Positions 37,985 to 40,426 of a stretch of DNA of 40,426 nucleotides are shown here, piece by piece (the stretch's first letter is position 1; each line of letters begins with the position of its first letter). The DNA lies in assembly GCA_003665825.1 (NCBI GenBank), contig QPFY01000039.1, positions 1-40,426 on the forward strand, in the 5' to 3' direction. The notes beneath the pieces were generated by a model. The model was not told where the DNA came from. It made no database searches and saw nothing but the letters and a program-made list of their open reading frames with translations. The translations under genes were made by a program, and so were the position numbers. The stretch is from Microbotryum silenes-acaulis. Lineage: Eukaryota > Basidiomycota > Microbotryomycetes > Microbotryales > Microbotryaceae.

Positions 37985-40426
37985 CTAGCCCTTTCTTGCA
38001 GGCCAGATACAGCAACTTCTTTCCCTGAGCTCTTGCGCTTGGCGGGCTGCTTTCCTTTCGCACCGGGCTCGCTTCCCCTCATCTTCTTCTTCCTTGTCGG
38101 AATCGGAGTCGGATTCTTCGGGCTCGACGGATTTGGCGGGATTAACCGACTTGGCTGCCGCAAGAGCCTCTAATTGTGCCTTCTTAGAGGGCACTCTCTT
38201 CTTCTTGGGTGGAGGAGTCGTCTCAGCGTCGGAGTCCTCGATGAGGGCAGTGCTAATAGCGCGATCAGCCGCTTGATCTCGGCCGTCTCTGCCGCGCTTG
38301 CGCTCGCTTGCAGCAGAACGCGTCGTGGTATCGTCGTCCTCGTCACGTTCGCCCTTGTCGTCTCCCTTTGGACTGAGAGTGGAGAGCAAATCAGATGAAT
38401 TGGACCGATCGGGTCGAGAAGTCTCCTTGAAGGGCGAAGGCGCGCGCGACGTGCTCGCAACCAGTGCAGATGTGGAGGCCTTGGGGGTTGCGCTGCAAGA
38501 CGCGCTGGCGACCGGTGCAGCAGATGTGGAGGCGTTGGGACTGGCGTTCAACATTTGGGCAGATACAGGACGACCCCGGACTGGGGAACTTGCCAATTGG
38601 TCAAGGTCGGCAGACCAGGCCGTGGGGGCGGACTGGGGTCCCTTGGCGGGCGTCAACTCGTCGTCTACAACTTCTTGCTCAGCCTCGAGCTCGGACTCGA
38701 GGCGCGTGAGTTGCTCAGAGTCACGATCTGCATCAGGCGCCTGCTTCCTAATCCACGCCAGAATGTCCGGCCAGGAGCCAGATTCGGGTTCCTTTTGCGA
38801 ACGAACGTAGAGATTCACAACTTCTGAGAGTGAGGTCTTGGACTGCAAAAGACAAAGCAGCAACAGTGTCAGGGAAACCTTAGGCCGGTACACGTGAAGC
38901 GCTGCAGGAGGGCACTCACATCAAAGTTTGGGAGAGGGTGTTTCCGCTTAAGCAGAGCTCCACGTATCGCCAACAGCGCATCCTCGATGTCGGCCGCGGT
39001 GAGCTTAAGGGGCCAGTCATTGGCCGACACCGCAAGAAGAAAGCCGATGCGCTTGACGCCCGTCAAAGTCAGCCAGTTTTGGTCGTCAGAATTGATTCGA
39101 CGGGGAGCACTGAGAGTATGGTTCGCAACCTCCTCAGCCACTTGGTCGGCAGGGCGATTCGCGTTCGCATTCGTGCTGGTGCCGGCATCGCCTCCGCCCT
39201 TCCCCTTCGCAGCGCGGTCCCTCCTGTCCTTCCCTTTGGCAGCGTGTTCAGCGTCATCCTCATCAGTGTCGCCCTCTGCCGACTCTTCCTCATCAATGTC
39301 CTTCTTCTTGTCTTTCCTGCCCACAACCTTACCCTCCTCTTTTTCACCTTCCGATTCCGCATCAGAGGTCGGCATGGCATCCTTCTCGAGTCCGGAGGGC
39401 AGCGGTGGGTCGTGGAAGGCCTCTCTGCAGCGAACCTGGGCGGGCTTAGGTTGAATCCACTGTTCGAGGTAATTTCTGTAGTACTGGTTTACTGAAGCGG
39501 CCTGTGATGGAAGCGCCCGGGGTCAGTCACCTGGAGGCCGAGCAGCGTAACGAATCATGCACGACGAATGAACCCAAAATCCCGCACTGGCCGGGGCCGC
39601 GCCAAAAGCCGAGTGGCTCCCGCACCGCGCACGCAGTGCACTCGACTCCATGGCTCACTCAGGTTACAGACGGTGAATGGACTACTCACATAGGGCAGCT
39701 TGGGCTTTGCATTGGCTCCAAGTTTTGCGGCTTCCTTATGGGCGTGCTTGCCGGCACCCTTGAACGCCCTACGCACAGTCGCTGGGAGCGGGAGTGCATA
39801 CCAATAGAACAAGCGTTCGTTCCTCAGCCGTTCATCGAGAAAGTTCACAAGCGCTGGGATTGTGAGCAACCTTCGAGGAGCGCCGCCGTTTGCCTTTGGA
39901 TTCCATACGGTTCCAGGGGAGACGGCGTAATGGCCGAGTGGTTCGAGAATGTCCTCGAGGAGGGTCGTAGCATGGTCCTCGAACACGCCCCTCATGAGGG
40001 TGTGGGTCGGGATGACCGCCCATAACTCCGGATCCTTCATCTTTTCCGCGCGCCAAGTCTCGTATTCCAGATTCGGCGTCCTGAAATTCCCGTCGAGTAC
40101 GAGAGACAAGTCTGAAAACGGTGTGTGGGCTGCGGCTTTGTCTTTGCCCTTTGTCGGGTCGGGCAACTTCTTGGTGTACCCTTCCTTTTCCCTCTCATAC
40201 CCGACGAAGTAACCGAGGTTCCTGCAATATGTTTGCGACAAAGCGTGCACGGTCGAGCCGGAGAACACGGCAAACCAATATGGCGCCAACTCCTCGGGGG
40301 TGAACGCGAACTCCTCGTTTTTCTTGGTGCTTGGGCAGACGATGATGCGGAATTGTATCTCGTAGAGCAGATCGGAGACGTTGTACCTCCACCGGCGGTT
40401 CGGGCCTTCGCCCTCGGAGTTGGGTT
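37985..40426 (-). CDS. Unknown protein, 5'-partial, three exons, acidic and lysine-rich C-terminus
   Basis: Exons by my reading: 40424-39690 (open to the window edge), 39501-38920 and 38842-37985. Introns are 188 and 77 bp (GTGAGTAGT...ATCACAG and GTGAGTGCC...TTGCAG); the joined frame gives 724 residues. Exon 1 is a globular region with FTPEELAPYWFAVFSGS, GYFVGYEREKEGY, PLGHYAVSPGTVWNPK and FYWYALPLP. Exon 2 has a highly acidic stretch (EEESAEGDTDEDDAEH) followed by RRINSDDQNWLTLTGVKRIGFLL. Exon 3 is low-complexity, Ser/Ala-rich, with PPPKKKRVPSKK, a classical nuclear-localisation-like sequence, and an acidic SDSDSDKEEEDEG tail. A nuclear role is possible. I do not recognise the family. The last 15 residues could be read in another frame if an intron were missed. 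Confidence 0.7.

Overview
This window reads as a repeat-rich accessory region of a filamentous basidiomycete genome, probably an agaricomycete. The evidence is short introns of about 65-190 bp with GTRNGT donors, several genes of the fungal-specific FunK1 kinase family, and a fungal mix of transposable elements: a tyrosine-recombinase (YR) retroelement, a Helitron, a MULE-like element, a LINE reverse transcriptase and an LTR-type Gag. GC content is slightly above 50 percent by eye. No tRNA, rRNA or CRISPR was recognised. All identifications come from reading motifs and comparing parts of the window with each other; no database was searched.

Layout. 1-1266 is a second copy of part of the YR retroelement found at 25-30 kb. 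1.32-6.34 kb and 7.54-14.45 kb are two diverged copies of an unidentified repeat family, called R here. The second copy is interrupted by a decayed Helitron at about 9.1-11.7 kb, and a third partial copy lies at 19.97-22.19 kb. Two AT-rich or minisatellite tracts lie at 6.5-7.5 kb. 13969-17261 and 34133-37459 are the arms of a large inverted repeat of about 3.3 kb, 17 kb apart. Each arm carries an apparently intact four-exon FunK1 gene (696 and 744 codons). A third, 5'-truncated FunK1 remnant lies at 17.66-18.62 kb. 19304-19864 is a near-perfect hairpin of about 255 bp arms built from two copies of a small membrane-protein fragment. 22521-22646 is a small foldback element, and 22684-23549 is a three-exon membrane-protein gene. 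23.9-24.6 kb is a broken LINE reverse transcriptase followed by a minisatellite. 25.1-30.3 kb is the YR retroelement on the minus strand (Gag, truncated RT, RNase H, tyrosine recombinase). 30.5-31.6 kb is a MULE-like element with long terminal inverted repeats and a zinc-knuckle reading frame. 32.5-34.1 kb is a truncated LTR-retrotransposon Gag that runs into the right FunK1 arm. 37.64-37.79 kb holds four hairpins with the same stem. 37985 to the right edge is a three-exon gene of unknown function, open at its 5' end.

The only genes that look functional are the two FunK1 kinases, the 224-residue membrane protein and the gene at the right edge. FunK1 kinases are a lineage-expanded, poorly understood fungal family; the paired copies here look recently duplicated, with one clearly diverged patch in the C-terminal region. 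The rest is mostly transposon remnants and duplicated debris, some of it broken at homopolymer runs in a way that could be sequencing error.
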